DNA of 17,579 bases from Bacillota bacterium (GTDB lineage: Bacteria > Bacillota_A > Clostridia > Lachnospirales > Bianqueaceae), in NCBI GenBank assembly GCA_017420625.1, contig JAFOIR010000001.1:1-17579 (forward strand), written 5' to 3'. Shown one piece after another: positions 7,402 through 14,552 of this stretch; within the stretch, counting starts at the first letter, position 1; every line of letters begins with the position of its first letter. The notes beneath the pieces were generated by a model, which worked only from the letters and a program-made list of their open reading frames with translations, had not been told where the DNA came from and did not search any database. The position numbers were made by a program, and so were the translations under genes.

Positions 7402-7497
7402 ATGCTTGAAAATGAGGAGTACAGTTTAAGTGTTGGCGCGCGGAGATGCTTTGATGATGTATGCAACTTCATCGGGGAGTTACACGGTAAGGCTTAA
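7402..7497 (+). other. Out-of-frame 31-codon reading frame that looks like the original start of the acyltransferase
   Basis: ATG 7402 follows GAAAGGAG (7386-7393 region) with good spacing, a better start than any in the acyltransferase frame. It reads MLENEEYSLSVGAR and then leaves the acyltransferase frame at the GCGCGCGG run (7436-7443). Restoring one GC dinucleotide would fuse it to GDALMMYATSS. Read alone it ends at TAA 7495. Confidence 0.5.
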
Positions 7498-8680
7498 TTT
7501 CCGCCTTGATGGACCGATCGTGCAGGATGCGATGCAAAGAGCTCTTGACAAGACAGCCAAAAGGTATCCTTATTTCTGCGTCACATTGAAGAAAAATGAA
7601 CGGGAGTTTTATTACGAGAGAAATGATGCTCCCGTGGCGCTTCTTCACACGGATGAAATGATCACATTGGGAACAAAAGAGACCAATGGGCATATCTGGG
7701 CAGTTTCCTTCAATGATGACAATCTCTACCTCAATTTTTTCCACGGTCGGGCTGATGGCACCGGGATTTATTTTCTGGCGGGAACCCTTCTGTATTACTA
7801 TTTTCATGAAGTGTATGGACTCAATGACAGCACAGGGATACGAACATTGGAAACACCTATTACAAAAGAGGAGACAGCTGATCCCTATGATGCATTTCCG
7901 CTCATCGACCTCTCGAAGTTTCAGAGACCGCCTGTGCCGGAAGCCCTCAACATGATGGGGAGTCTTGGCCTGAAAAGGGGGGAAGGAAAGGGGTATATCC
8001 GAAAGCTTTCCATACCTGAGGATGTGATGGTTCCCTTTATCAGGGATAACGATGCAACTCCGGGGATACTTGTATGTGTGTTGATGGCCAGGGCGATCGA
8101 ACGGGTTCTTCCGGATCACACGCTCCCCATCGTCAATAGTTATGTTATCAATTCCCGTCCCATGCTGAACGCCCGCGAATCCTTCCATAACGCCACCGAA
8201 AGGGCGGCGATGGATTTCAGCGATTCGATCAAAAAGCTGCCGCTGGATATGCAGTGTACCGCTTACCGGGGGAAAACTATCCTTCAAAGTGACGAGGATA
8301 TGGTAAGAAACAGGGCTGCTGCTTCTGCTTCGATAAGCCAGATGGTTTTGAACCTTCCCGATTTTGACTCAAAGGTACAGGCTGCGAGGCGCGCTATGGG
8401 AGGTTTTTTCAAGTCAAGTTCATATGTTGTCAGCTATGTTGGACGATGGGCTTATCCAAAGCTGGGAGAGCATATACGTGAATTCTGGACGGAAACTCCG
8501 ACAGGAGAATTTCCCCTACTTGAACTTTCCGCAGTAAATGGAAATGTATATATATCAATGCTCCAAGCGTATTGCGAGGATGTATATTATGAGGCGTTCA
8601 AAAAGGAGCTTGAGGAAAACGGGATCACATATGAGGAACATGGAATGAAGCCGATCCAGGTTCCGGAGATAAGATTTTGA
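7430..8680 (+). CDS. Condensation-domain/alcohol acetyltransferase-like protein
   Basis: 416 residues from GTG 7430. The catalytic HxxxDG motif of the chloramphenicol-acetyltransferase/condensation superfamily is present as HGRADG (105-110), placed as expected after a first half-domain beginning with a strand-helix unit (VRLNFRLDGPIVQDAMQRALDKTAKRYPYF). Length suits single-domain alcohol acetyltransferase-like members. Expected: cytoplasmic acyl transfer to a hydroxyl or amine, substrate unknown. Later strands YVVSYVGRW and GNVYISMLQAYCEDVYYEAF fit the second half-domain. The start is uncertain: GTG 7430 has no ribosome site, ATG 7454 has a weak GGAG, and the strong site upstream serves an ATG in another frame. 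So the gene may be frameshifted at its 5' end. A REP-like repeat starts 7 bases after the stop. Confidence 0.8.
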   Translation: MLARGDALMMYATSSGSYTVRLNFRLDGPIVQDAMQRALDKTAKRYPYFCVTLKKNEREFYYERNDAPVALLHTDEMITLGTKETNGHIWAVSFNDDNLYLNFFHGRADGTGIYFLAGTLLYYYFHEVYGLNDSTGIRTLETPITKEETADPYDAFPLIDLSKFQRPPVPEALNMMGSLGLKRGEGKGYIRKLSIPEDVMVPFIRDNDATPGILVCVLMARAIERVLPDHTLPIVNSYVINSRPMLNARESFHNATERAAMDFSDSIKKLPLDMQCTAYRGKTILQSDEDMVRNRAAASASISQMVLNLPDFDSKVQAARRAMGGFFKSSSYVVSYVGRWAYPKLGEHIREFWTETPTGEFPLLELSAVNGNVYISMLQAYCEDVYYEAFKKELEENGITYEEHGMKPIQVPEIRF

Positions 8681-8686
8681 TACATG

Positions 8687-8713
8687 GTGACAAAAGAACC
8701 GTCCCCGTGGCAC
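8687..8713 (+). repeat. Dispersed REP-like repeat (best copy)
   Basis: Begins GTGACAAAAGAACCG and ends CCCCGTGGCAC, with short inverted ends (GTG.C and G.CAC). It lies 7 bases after the acyltransferase stop and just before the third transporter fusion. An ATG at 8684 would read through it in frame (MVTKEPSPWH), which argues against 8684 as the true start. Confidence 0.85.
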
Positions 8714-8731
8714 TCCTGTTATAGTATTTTC

Positions 8732-11038
8732 ATGCACGACAAGAATAATAAAAGGCACCGGGGCATTGCCCTGATCATCCTTTTCCTTCTGATATTTCCG
8801 GTTTCTTTGCTCTCCGGCTGCGCCCCGGAGGTGCGATCCGATGACTCCGGAGCCCGCGGCATCACATCCATTGGACAGCTGAATGATTCTGACATACACA
8901 TCGGTGTTACGACCGATACCTCGGAAGGAACGCTGGTACAGAAAGAATTCCCGAAAGCGCAGATCGAATATTTCAGGGGAGAGATGAACGGATATCTTGC
9001 GGTGAGTCAGGGAAAGATCGACGCTTTTGTATTCGATAGACTGTCTATGGACATTGCGATCCAAAACGGACTCAAGGACGTCAGGCTTTTGGATGAAACC
9101 GTCGGGGCTGGAAATACCGGTGCAGTCGCGATCTCGCCGGTGTCACAGATCCCTGATCTCGAAACGAAGATCAACACATTTCTTAAGGAGATACGAACGA
9201 ACGGAACCTTGGACGATATAGCCGAACGCTGGCTTGTGAAACACGAGGAGAATATGCCGGATATCCCCGTTCCTGAAACATCCGATCTTCATCTTGTTGT
9301 AGGAACTACCGGAAGCAATGTGCCGTTTAACTATTACGCCGGCACAGAACTCGTGGGCTACGATATCGAACTTGCGAAGCGTTTTGCTGCATGGCTGGGA
9401 GCAACACTGGAATTCAAGACCTATGATTACGACGGCATCGTAGCGGCTGCACAGACCGGCAAGATCGACTGTATTTTCGCCTGTCTGTTCATTACACCGG
9501 AACGGAAAGAGGCCATCCGATTCTCCGAGCCGACCTATGTCGGAGAGATCGGCGTAATGGTTCAGGATACACGTTCAAAAAACGCTGTGCCGGAATATAC
9601 TAAGGCTTCTGATCTCAACGGCAAACGCATTGGCGTCAACACTGGGTCCATTCAGGGGCCGATCGTGGAAAGAGAACTCCCTGAATCCGCGATCAGCTAT
9701 TATGATACCTCCACGGATCTTCTGACTGCGCTCCGTCAGAACAAAATTGACGCATTCTGCAACCCCGAACTGATCGTCCGCTACATGATGATCGACAATG
9801 ATGATCTGACTTATCTGGATGAAGAACTGACGGAATCAGTGAAGATCGGAGCCATCTTTGGCAAGACAAAAAGAGGAGAAGAACTTCGGGATGAATTCAA
9901 TGAATATCTGAAGATCGCCAAAGAGAGTGGTGTTCTGGAAGAAATTGATCGTATCTGGCTCGGAAAAGATGACAGTCAAAAGACCATCACGGATCCCGCT
10001 TCGTTACCGGCAAAAAAAGGGACTCTGCGTCTGGCTACGGATTCAACGAATCCTCCGGCCACATATATCCGAAACAATTCCTTTGCGGGGTTGGATATAG
10101 ACCTTGCGGTGCGCTTCTGTAAAGCACGCGGCTACGGACTTGAGATCATCAATATGAGCTTCGGCGGTATTGTTGATTCGGTCTCTTCGGGACGAAGCGA
10201 TTTCGGGATCGGCATGATCGCGATCACGGAGGAACGTAAAGAAAGCGTTTGTTTTTCAGATCCGCTCTATACCAGCGCTTCAGTTCTTGCGTATCTTAAA
10301 AACAGCAGCGCATCAGAAAGCACGTCCTTCCTGGAAAAGCTGATCAGCAGTTTTGAAAAAACATTTATCCGGGAAGACCGGTGGCTCCTTTTCCTTGAAG
10401 GGATCAAAACGACGATGATCATTACTGCTTTGTCGATCCTCTTTGGCACCGTGCTCGGCTTTATTATTTTCATGACATGCCGTAACGGTCACCCGGTCGC
10501 AGACCGGTTAGCGCGATTCTTTGTCTGGCTCGTTCATGGCATGCCCGTGGTAGTGCTGCTTATGATTTTGTACTACATTGTTTTCGGCAATGTTCAGATC
10601 TCCGGAACGGTCATTTCCATCATCGGTTTCACTCTGGTCTTTGCCGCATCGGTCGTAAGCATGCTGAAGGTCGGAGTAGGTGCAGTGGAACGGGGACAGC
10701 TCGAAGCAGCCTATGCACTCGGTTATCACAACTTCAAGGCCTTCTACCGGATCATCCTCCCTCAAGCCTTGCCGCATTTCATGCCGGCATACAAGGGTGA
10801 GATCACTGCGCTTATCAAGGCGACGGCGGTCGTCGGTTATGTGGCGGTGCAGGATCTGACAAAAATGGGTGATATCATTCGAAGTCGTACCTATGAGGCG
10901 TTTTTCCCGCTCGTTGTCGTGGCGATCCTGTATTTTGTGCTGGCCGGGATCTTGACTTTTGTCGTCAGAAAAATAGAATTTTGTATTGACCCGAAACGCA
11001 GGACGCGCGAAAAGATCCTGAAGGGAGTAGATAAGTGA
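8732..11038 (+). CDS. Amino-acid ABC transporter, multi-lobe binding-lipoprotein/permease fusion (third copy)
   Basis: 768 residues from ATG 8732, which I prefer because it opens a lipoprotein signal peptide (MHDKNNKRHRGIALII ending LLSGC, lipid Cys30). The upstream ATG 8684 would translate a repeat. Neither start has a clear ribosome site. Order: lone binding lobe II ~44-168; full binding domain with lobe I ~187-278 (FITPERKEAIRFS) and lobe II ~290-410; lone lobe I ~430-522 (AITEERKESVCFS); permease ~550-768 with EAA loop EAAYALGYHN. The layout and even the length equal the fusion at 2714, though sequence is divergent. The expected role is amino-acid import or sensing at the membrane. No ATPase gene follows, so it would need one from elsewhere, possibly that at 1121. 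An ACGGGG/CCCCGT hairpin overlaps its stop. Confidence 0.91.
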   Translation: MHDKNNKRHRGIALIILFLLIFPVSLLSGCAPEVRSDDSGARGITSIGQLNDSDIHIGVTTDTSEGTLVQKEFPKAQIEYFRGEMNGYLAVSQGKIDAFVFDRLSMDIAIQNGLKDVRLLDETVGAGNTGAVAISPVSQIPDLETKINTFLKEIRTNGTLDDIAERWLVKHEENMPDIPVPETSDLHLVVGTTGSNVPFNYYAGTELVGYDIELAKRFAAWLGATLEFKTYDYDGIVAAAQTGKIDCIFACLFITPERKEAIRFSEPTYVGEIGVMVQDTRSKNAVPEYTKASDLNGKRIGVNTGSIQGPIVERELPESAISYYDTSTDLLTALRQNKIDAFCNPELIVRYMMIDNDDLTYLDEELTESVKIGAIFGKTKRGEELRDEFNEYLKIAKESGVLEEIDRIWLGKDDSQKTITDPASLPAKKGTLRLATDSTNPPATYIRNNSFAGLDIDLAVRFCKARGYGLEIINMSFGGIVDSVSSGRSDFGIGMIAITEERKESVCFSDPLYTSASVLAYLKNSSASESTSFLEKLISSFEKTFIREDRWLLFLEGIKTTMIITALSILFGTVLGFIIFMTCRNGHPVADRLARFFVWLVHGMPVVVLLMILYYIVFGNVQISGTVISIIGFTLVFAASVVSMLKVGVGAVERGQLEAAYALGYHNFKAFYRIILPQALPHFMPAYKGEITALIKATAVVGYVAVQDLTKMGDIIRSRTYEAFFPLVVVAILYFVLAGILTFVVRKIEFCIDPKRRTREKILKGVDK

Positions 11039-11058
11039 CGGGGAGTGCCCCGTGGCAC
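11035..11058 (+). repeat. Variant REP-like repeat forming a tight hairpin over a stop codon
   Basis: Keeps the GTGAC start and CCCCGTGGCAC end of the dispersed repeat, but the middle is replaced so that ACGGGG (11038-11043) pairs with CCCCGT (11048-11053) around AGTG. It overlaps the TGA at 11036. No T-run follows, so an intrinsic terminator is unlikely. Confidence 0.6.
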
Positions 11059-11084
11059 CGCTTTAGAAAATGATTGGGTGATTT

Positions 11085-11564
11085 ATGATGTTTCGAAAAA
11101 TGAGACGATTCAGGCAGCAGATTTCAGATGTAGAGTGCTTTGAGATACTGAAGAGTGCGAAGAGAGGCGTCCTTTCGCTGATAGGTGATGATGGGTATCC
11201 CTATGGGGTGCCCATGGACCATTGGTATTGTGAAGATGATGGGAAGATCTATTTTCACGGAGCGAAAGAGGGACACAAGATCGACTCGATCAAAGCCTGT
11301 GACAAAGCCTGTTACTGTGTATATGACGAAGGCTATCGCAAGGAAGGCGATTGGGCGCTTAATATAAAAAGCGTCATTGTTTTCGGCAGGATCAGCCTGG
11401 TTGAAGATGAAGAAAAGGCAAGAAATATATGCACTTCGATTGCCGGGAAGTTTACAGATGATGAAGAGTATCTGGAAAAAGAGCTGAAGAATGCATTTCC
11501 AAGAGTTCAGTGTCTGGAGTTTTCACCGGAACATATGACAGGAAAACTGGTTAATGAGTCCTAA
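11085..11564 (+). CDS. NimA-like pyridoxamine 5'-phosphate oxidase family protein
   Basis: 159 residues. The start MMFRKMRRFRQQISD matches the FR.MRR...Q.LS opening of the NimA/NimB-type split-barrel flavoproteins. It is followed by ILKSAKRGVLSLIGDDGYPYGVPM (FMN-binding strand pair) and KIYFHGAKEGHKIDSI, the typical HGA..G.K. motif. KSVIVFGRISLVED is the later barrel strand. Family members bind FMN; some Nim proteins reduce 5-nitroimidazoles, but most relatives are uncharacterised, so no resistance claim is made. Cytoplasmic. ATG 11085 or 11088 are equally possible (weak GGGTGA upstream). The PAP2 gene follows 18 bases later, probably in one transcript. Confidence 0.87.
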   Translation: MMFRKMRRFRQQISDVECFEILKSAKRGVLSLIGDDGYPYGVPMDHWYCEDDGKIYFHGAKEGHKIDSIKACDKACYCVYDEGYRKEGDWALNIKSVIVFGRISLVEDEEKARNICTSIAGKFTDDEEYLEKELKNAFPRVQCLEFSPEHMTGKLVNES

Positions 11565-11582
11565 AAGATTGGGGGATGTTTC

Positions 11583-12473
11583 ATGAACAAAAAAACTATC
11601 ATGTCAATGCCGATAATATGTTTCTGGGCAGTCATAGCGGCCTGTGTTGTCGGGATCATCATCGGTTCCTTCCGGGATTTTGAGATCAATGTGGCGCTGG
11701 CAAACAAAACAGATATTGGTTCATTTTTTGCCACTTATGGTTCTTACTTTTCCTATGGTCTGTATCCGGCAGCAGGTGCCTGTCTGTATTCGGGATTCAG
11801 GAGAAAGGGCGGCGGATATCTCCTGCTGGCTCGTCTGCTCCTGATACTTGGCTGGTTTCTGGCGGTATATTATTCAAACAGCTACAACGGAAAAGCAGTC
11901 CGCGCGCTGTTTGGATACACAGCAGGTGAATCCTCTCCGGGGCTGTCTGTTCTTTCCTGGCTGTTTTGGGCGGTTTTGTACTGCTGGATACCTTTTGTTG
12001 TGATCAGACTCGTTGATGACAAAGATCCGGACAAACTGATCGCTGTAGGCGCAGCTATTCTTGTTGCCGGCGTTGTGGCGGATAATATAAACCTTTGGCT
12101 GAAACAGGTGGGCTCCCGTCCGAGGTACAAATATCTGATAACGCTCCAGGATCCGAAGAGCGAATTTCGTAACTGGTGGCAGATGATCCCCAATCTTGCA
12201 GGAAATGACGACAACTTCAAGAGCTGGCCCAGCGGCAATATGACTATTGCGAGCATGATGTTCTCACTGCCGATGCTGACTGATGTCATGAAAAAGCGAA
12301 GCCTTAAGAAGAATACGATAGCATTTGTGCTTGCTTGCGTTTTTGTCGTTGTTTACGGCTATAACCGGATCCATATGACCAATCATTTCCTGTCGGATGT
12401 CTGCTTTGGAGTATTGATCACATATCTTGTCTATTCGTTGATAAGTACTGCGTTTCTTCGAAGGAAGGGGTAA
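11583..12473 (+). CDS. PAP2-type membrane phosphatase with altered active-site motif
   Basis: 296 residues, ATG 11583 after GGGGGA. Hydrophobic segments near 9-29, 50-70, 78-97, 122-142, 152-172, 245-260 and 272-291 give a multi-pass membrane protein. PAP2 motifs: C1-like K174..RPR (KQVGSRPR), shorter than the usual K-x6-RP; C2 as SWPSGNM (215-220), where the usual PSGH is PSGN; C3 as R262..H268...D272 (NRIHMTNHFLSD), intact with the nucleophile His268. Family members remove phosphate from lipid phosphates such as phosphatidate or undecaprenyl pyrophosphate. The His-to-Asn change at the acid/base position may lower or alter activity. The repeat at 12476 starts 2 bases after the stop. Confidence 0.82.
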   Translation: MNKKTIMSMPIICFWAVIAACVVGIIIGSFRDFEINVALANKTDIGSFFATYGSYFSYGLYPAAGACLYSGFRRKGGGYLLLARLLLILGWFLAVYYSNSYNGKAVRALFGYTAGESSPGLSVLSWLFWAVLYCWIPFVVIRLVDDKDPDKLIAVGAAILVAGVVADNINLWLKQVGSRPRYKYLITLQDPKSEFRNWWQMIPNLAGNDDNFKSWPSGNMTIASMMFSLPMLTDVMKKRSLKKNTIAFVLACVFVVVYGYNRIHMTNHFLSDVCFGVLITYLVYSLISTAFLRRKG

Positions 12474-12475
12474 CA

Positions 12476-12506
12476 GTGTCACTCAAAAGAACCGTCCCCG
12501 TGGCAC
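12476..12506 (+). repeat. Dispersed REP-like repeat with extended end
   Basis: Starts GTGTCACTCAAAAG and ends CCCCGTGGCAC; a few bases longer at the left than the 8687 copy. It abuts the PAP2 stop codon. Confidence 0.8.
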
Positions 12507-12507
12507 A

Positions 12508-12543
12508 CCCCAAAAGGACCGTCTTCGTTGCACCCCAGTGGCA
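12508..12543 (+). repeat. Degenerate tandem copy of the REP-like repeat
   Basis: CAAAAGGACCGTC and a terminal AGTGGCAC echo the preceding copy with several changes. Together the two make a short tandem at 12476-12543. Confidence 0.5.
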
Positions 12544-12549
12544 CATCTT

Positions 12550-12578
12550 TTGCATATTTCAGGCGATCGGGTTATTAT
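12550..12578 (+). promoter_or_regulatory. Possible sigma-70 type promoter for the nucleosidase gene
   Basis: TTGCAT (12550-12555) and TATTAT (12573-12578) are separated by exactly 17 bases, 46 bases before the GTG start. The -10 box matches 5 of 6, the -35 box only 3 of 6. Confidence 0.4.
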
Positions 12579-12623
12579 CTAACGGTTGCAATAAGGCAGA
12601 ATTATTTTAGAAAGAGATGTATT

Positions 12624-13418
12624 GTGAAAAAGAAAATTTGTGGGATACCCATTATGATCGCTGTTCTTGCATGTCTGCTGTTTTGCGGATGCGCCGCAGG
12701 CCAAACGGGAGCAAAGGAAGAGACGATCGGCATCATCGGTGCGATGGAGGAGGAAGTGGCCTCGCTGAAAGAGGATGCAAATATCACGAGAAAGACAAAG
12801 GTCGCAGAGATGGAATTCTGCGAGGGTGTGATCGACGATCAAAAGGTGGTCATCGTGCAGTGCGGGATGGGAAAGGTCAATGCCGGGATCTGCGCGCACA
12901 CATTGATAAACAAATTCGGCTGTACAAAGATCATCAACACCGGCGTCGCGGGTTCTTTGGATAATCAGCTTGAAATCGGTGACATTGTAGTTTCAACTGA
13001 TGCAGTCCAGCACGATTTCACTGTGGAGGCTATCGGCTTTGAAAAAGGTGAGATCCCTTATACGAAGCGGGTCGGATTTCCTGCAGACGAAAATATGCGA
13101 AAGGAAGCGGTCGAAGCCGCGAAGGAAGCGGCTCCCGGTGTTCATGTGTACGAGGGCAGGGTCTGCAGCGGAGATCAGTTTATCTCCACGAGAGAGCAAA
13201 AGAATGAGATCACATCGAACTACGGCGGCATGTGCTGCGAGATGGAGGGCGGTGCTGTCGCGCAGGCCTGCTATCTGAACAACACACCCTTCGTTGTGAT
13301 CCGCGCCATCTCCGACAAGGAGGATGGCTCAAGCCATGTTGAATACGAGACCTTTAAGGCAGAGGCTGCAAGGAATTGCGCTGACATCGTGCGGTACATG
13401 GTGGCGGCGCATAGCTGA
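12624..13418 (+). CDS. mtnN: 5'-methylthioadenosine/S-adenosylhomocysteine nucleosidase, predicted lipoprotein
   Basis: 264 residues from GTG 12624 (AGAAAGAG upstream). It hydrolyses MTA or SAH to adenine and the thioribose or ribosylhomocysteine, part of methionine salvage and of the route to autoinducer-2 precursors. The fold motifs are complete: IGIIGAMEEEV (Glu44, equal to E. coli Glu12), NTGVAGSL, CCEMEGGAVAQ (Glu208, equal to Glu174) and RAISDKEDG (Asp231, equal to Asp197). Family enzymes are cytoplasmic and begin at the KIGIIGAM strand. Here ~33 extra residues form a signal peptide, MKKKICGIPIMIAVLACLLF, then CGC, with Cys23 the likely lipid anchor although Phe and Cys at -3 and -2 are unusual. 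It is therefore probably exported. An ATG at 12528 would add residues over the repeat tandem and is rejected. Followed by a strong terminator. Confidence 0.9.
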   Translation: MKKKICGIPIMIAVLACLLFCGCAAGQTGAKEETIGIIGAMEEEVASLKEDANITRKTKVAEMEFCEGVIDDQKVVIVQCGMGKVNAGICAHTLINKFGCTKIINTGVAGSLDNQLEIGDIVVSTDAVQHDFTVEAIGFEKGEIPYTKRVGFPADENMRKEAVEAAKEAAPGVHVYEGRVCSGDQFISTREQKNEITSNYGGMCCEMEGGAVAQACYLNNTPFVVIRAISDKEDGSSHVEYETFKAEAARNCADIVRYMVAAHS

Positions 13419-13431
13419 AATGTAAATACTC

Positions 13432-13465
13432 AAAAAAACAGGAGGCTTAAAGCCTCCTGTTTTTT
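13432..13465. terminator. Bidirectional intrinsic terminator between convergent genes
   Basis: ACAGGAGGC and GCCTCCTGT form a perfect stem around TTAAA (13438-13460), flanked by seven A on the left and six T on the right. It ends the nucleosidase transcript on the + strand and the chemotaxis gene on the - strand. Confidence 0.92.
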
Positions 13466-13469
13466 CGTG

Positions 13470-14531
13470 TTAATTCTGTCCGGCTGCTTTTCTTGCCCTG
13501 ACTGCTTCTTTTTCAGCATTTTGGGCAATTTTTTGAGCGTTCTTCATTGCGCTTTCCACATCCGCCTTTGCCTGATCCATATCAAGCTTGAAGGAACGGA
13601 CGATATCATTGAGGTTTTGGGAAACGCTCTGCTGCTTTTCGGCAAGATCCGAAATATTCCCGACCATATCGGATACCTCTTCTACAGTCTCCGTAACCTC
13701 GGATGAGGATTCCGCCGTTTCCGTTGCGCTCTCGGCGATAGACGAAACTGCGGCATTGACCTGCTCCATGGATTCTCTGATATATCCAACCATTTCGGAG
13801 GTCTGATCCGTAAGGGAACCGAAGGACTTCGCGTCCTCTCCGTACTGACGGCCGATATTGATGAAGTTCTCGTAATCGGGTGTGACTGTCTCCTTTACGA
13901 AGGTCAGAAGCTCTCCGGAACTTCGGTCGAGTGAAGCAAAGGCTTCCTGGATCTTTGAAATGGTATTCTGGATCCTGTCGACAGCCTGTGCTGTTTCAAC
14001 GGCAAGATTGTTGATCTCCGAGGCGACAACCGCAAATCCGCGTCCATGCTCGCCTGCGCGGGCAGCCTCGATAGAGGCGTTGAGGGAAAGCAGATTGATC
14101 TGGCTTGCAATATCGGCTATGGAATCTGCCAGCGTTCCTATCTCTTTGATGACCTCAGCCTGTTTGCTGGCTTCTTCCAGCTCACGCCCCCTGCTCTCGG
14201 CAATTGAGATCGCATTATCACAGGAGGAGCGGCTGTCTTTTTCTATCTGGGCTGCGCGAGAGAGTATCTTCTCAACCTCGCCCTTGGTCGCTTCAGTCTC
14301 TTCCGCAAGCTTCTGTACTGAAGCATTGACTTCGTTCGCTGATGCAGATACCTGCTCGGTTGCGGCTCCGGTATTTGTCATGGCATCATTGACTTTGACC
14401 ATTGATGTCCTGATGCTTTCAAATCTGTCTGCCAGGTCACTCGCCACATTGTAAAGATGTTCGGACGAACCACTTACCTCATTGGAGCCGATAGAGATAT
14501 TTCTTATGACCTCGCTGTTGCTCTCATACAT
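13470..14531 (-). CDS. Methyl-accepting chemotaxis protein, signalling half only (5'-truncated at IS66)
   Basis: 353 residues from ATG 14531 hold a cytoplasmic MCP signalling coiled coil. The conserved hairpin tip is present as IASQINLLSLNASIEAARAG then EHGRGFAVVASEINNLA, the part that binds CheA and CheW. Flanking helices rich in Ala, Ser and Glu carry potential methylation sites. The final ~35 residues form an Ala/Lys-rich helix (ADVESAMKNAQKIAQNAEKE). Ligand domain, membrane helices and HAMP are absent: the left end of the IS66 element lies one base beyond the ATG. The frame runs back into the element for nine more codons to a TAG. No ribosome site precedes the ATG. It is probably a broken gene, although a soluble signalling fragment could in principle be made if transcribed from the element. 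Confidence 0.85.
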   Translation of the reverse strand: MYESNSEVIRNISIGSNEVSGSSEHLYNVASDLADRFESIRTSMVKVNDAMTNTGAATEQVSASANEVNASVQKLAEETEATKGEVEKILSRAAQIEKDSRSSCDNAISIAESRGRELEEASKQAEVIKEIGTLADSIADIASQINLLSLNASIEAARAGEHGRGFAVVASEINNLAVETAQAVDRIQNTISKIQEAFASLDRSSGELLTFVKETVTPDYENFINIGRQYGEDAKSFGSLTDQTSEMVGYIRESMEQVNAAVSSIAESATETAESSSEVTETVEEVSDMVGNISDLAEKQQSVSQNLNDIVRSFKLDMDQAKADVESAMKNAQKIAQNAEKEAVRARKAAGQN

Positions 14532-14532
14532 C

Positions 14533-14547
14533 GTAAGCGCTTTATAA
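14533..14547 (+). repeat. IS66 left terminal inverted repeat
   Basis: GTAAGCGCTTTATAA, perfect inverse of 17423-17437; weaker similarity continues inward for about 15 more bases. It contains a TATAAA facing outward. Confidence 0.92.
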
Positions 14548-14552
14548 AATAC

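Noticed and set aside
7469..8287. 272-codon reading frame on the - strand opposite the acyltransferase
   Set aside because: It has no family features, and the + strand frame carries the HxxxDG motif and conserved pattern.
8687..8725. Promoter for the third transporter from GTGACA and TATAGT
   Set aside because: The boxes are 27 bases apart, far from the usual 16-18.
11085..11564. Calling the NimA-like protein a nitroimidazole resistance gene
   Set aside because: The family similarity is broad and most members have no shown resistance role.
12528..12623. ATG 12528 as start of the nucleosidase
   Set aside because: It would put 32 residues encoded by the repeat tail and promoter-like region before a typical signal peptide that begins at GTG 12624 with a ribosome site.
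13882..14454. 190-codon reading frame on the + strand opposite the chemotaxis gene
   Set aside because: It is the antisense shadow of the coiled-coil coding region, with a Ser/Ala-rich composition, no ribosome site and no recognisable domain.
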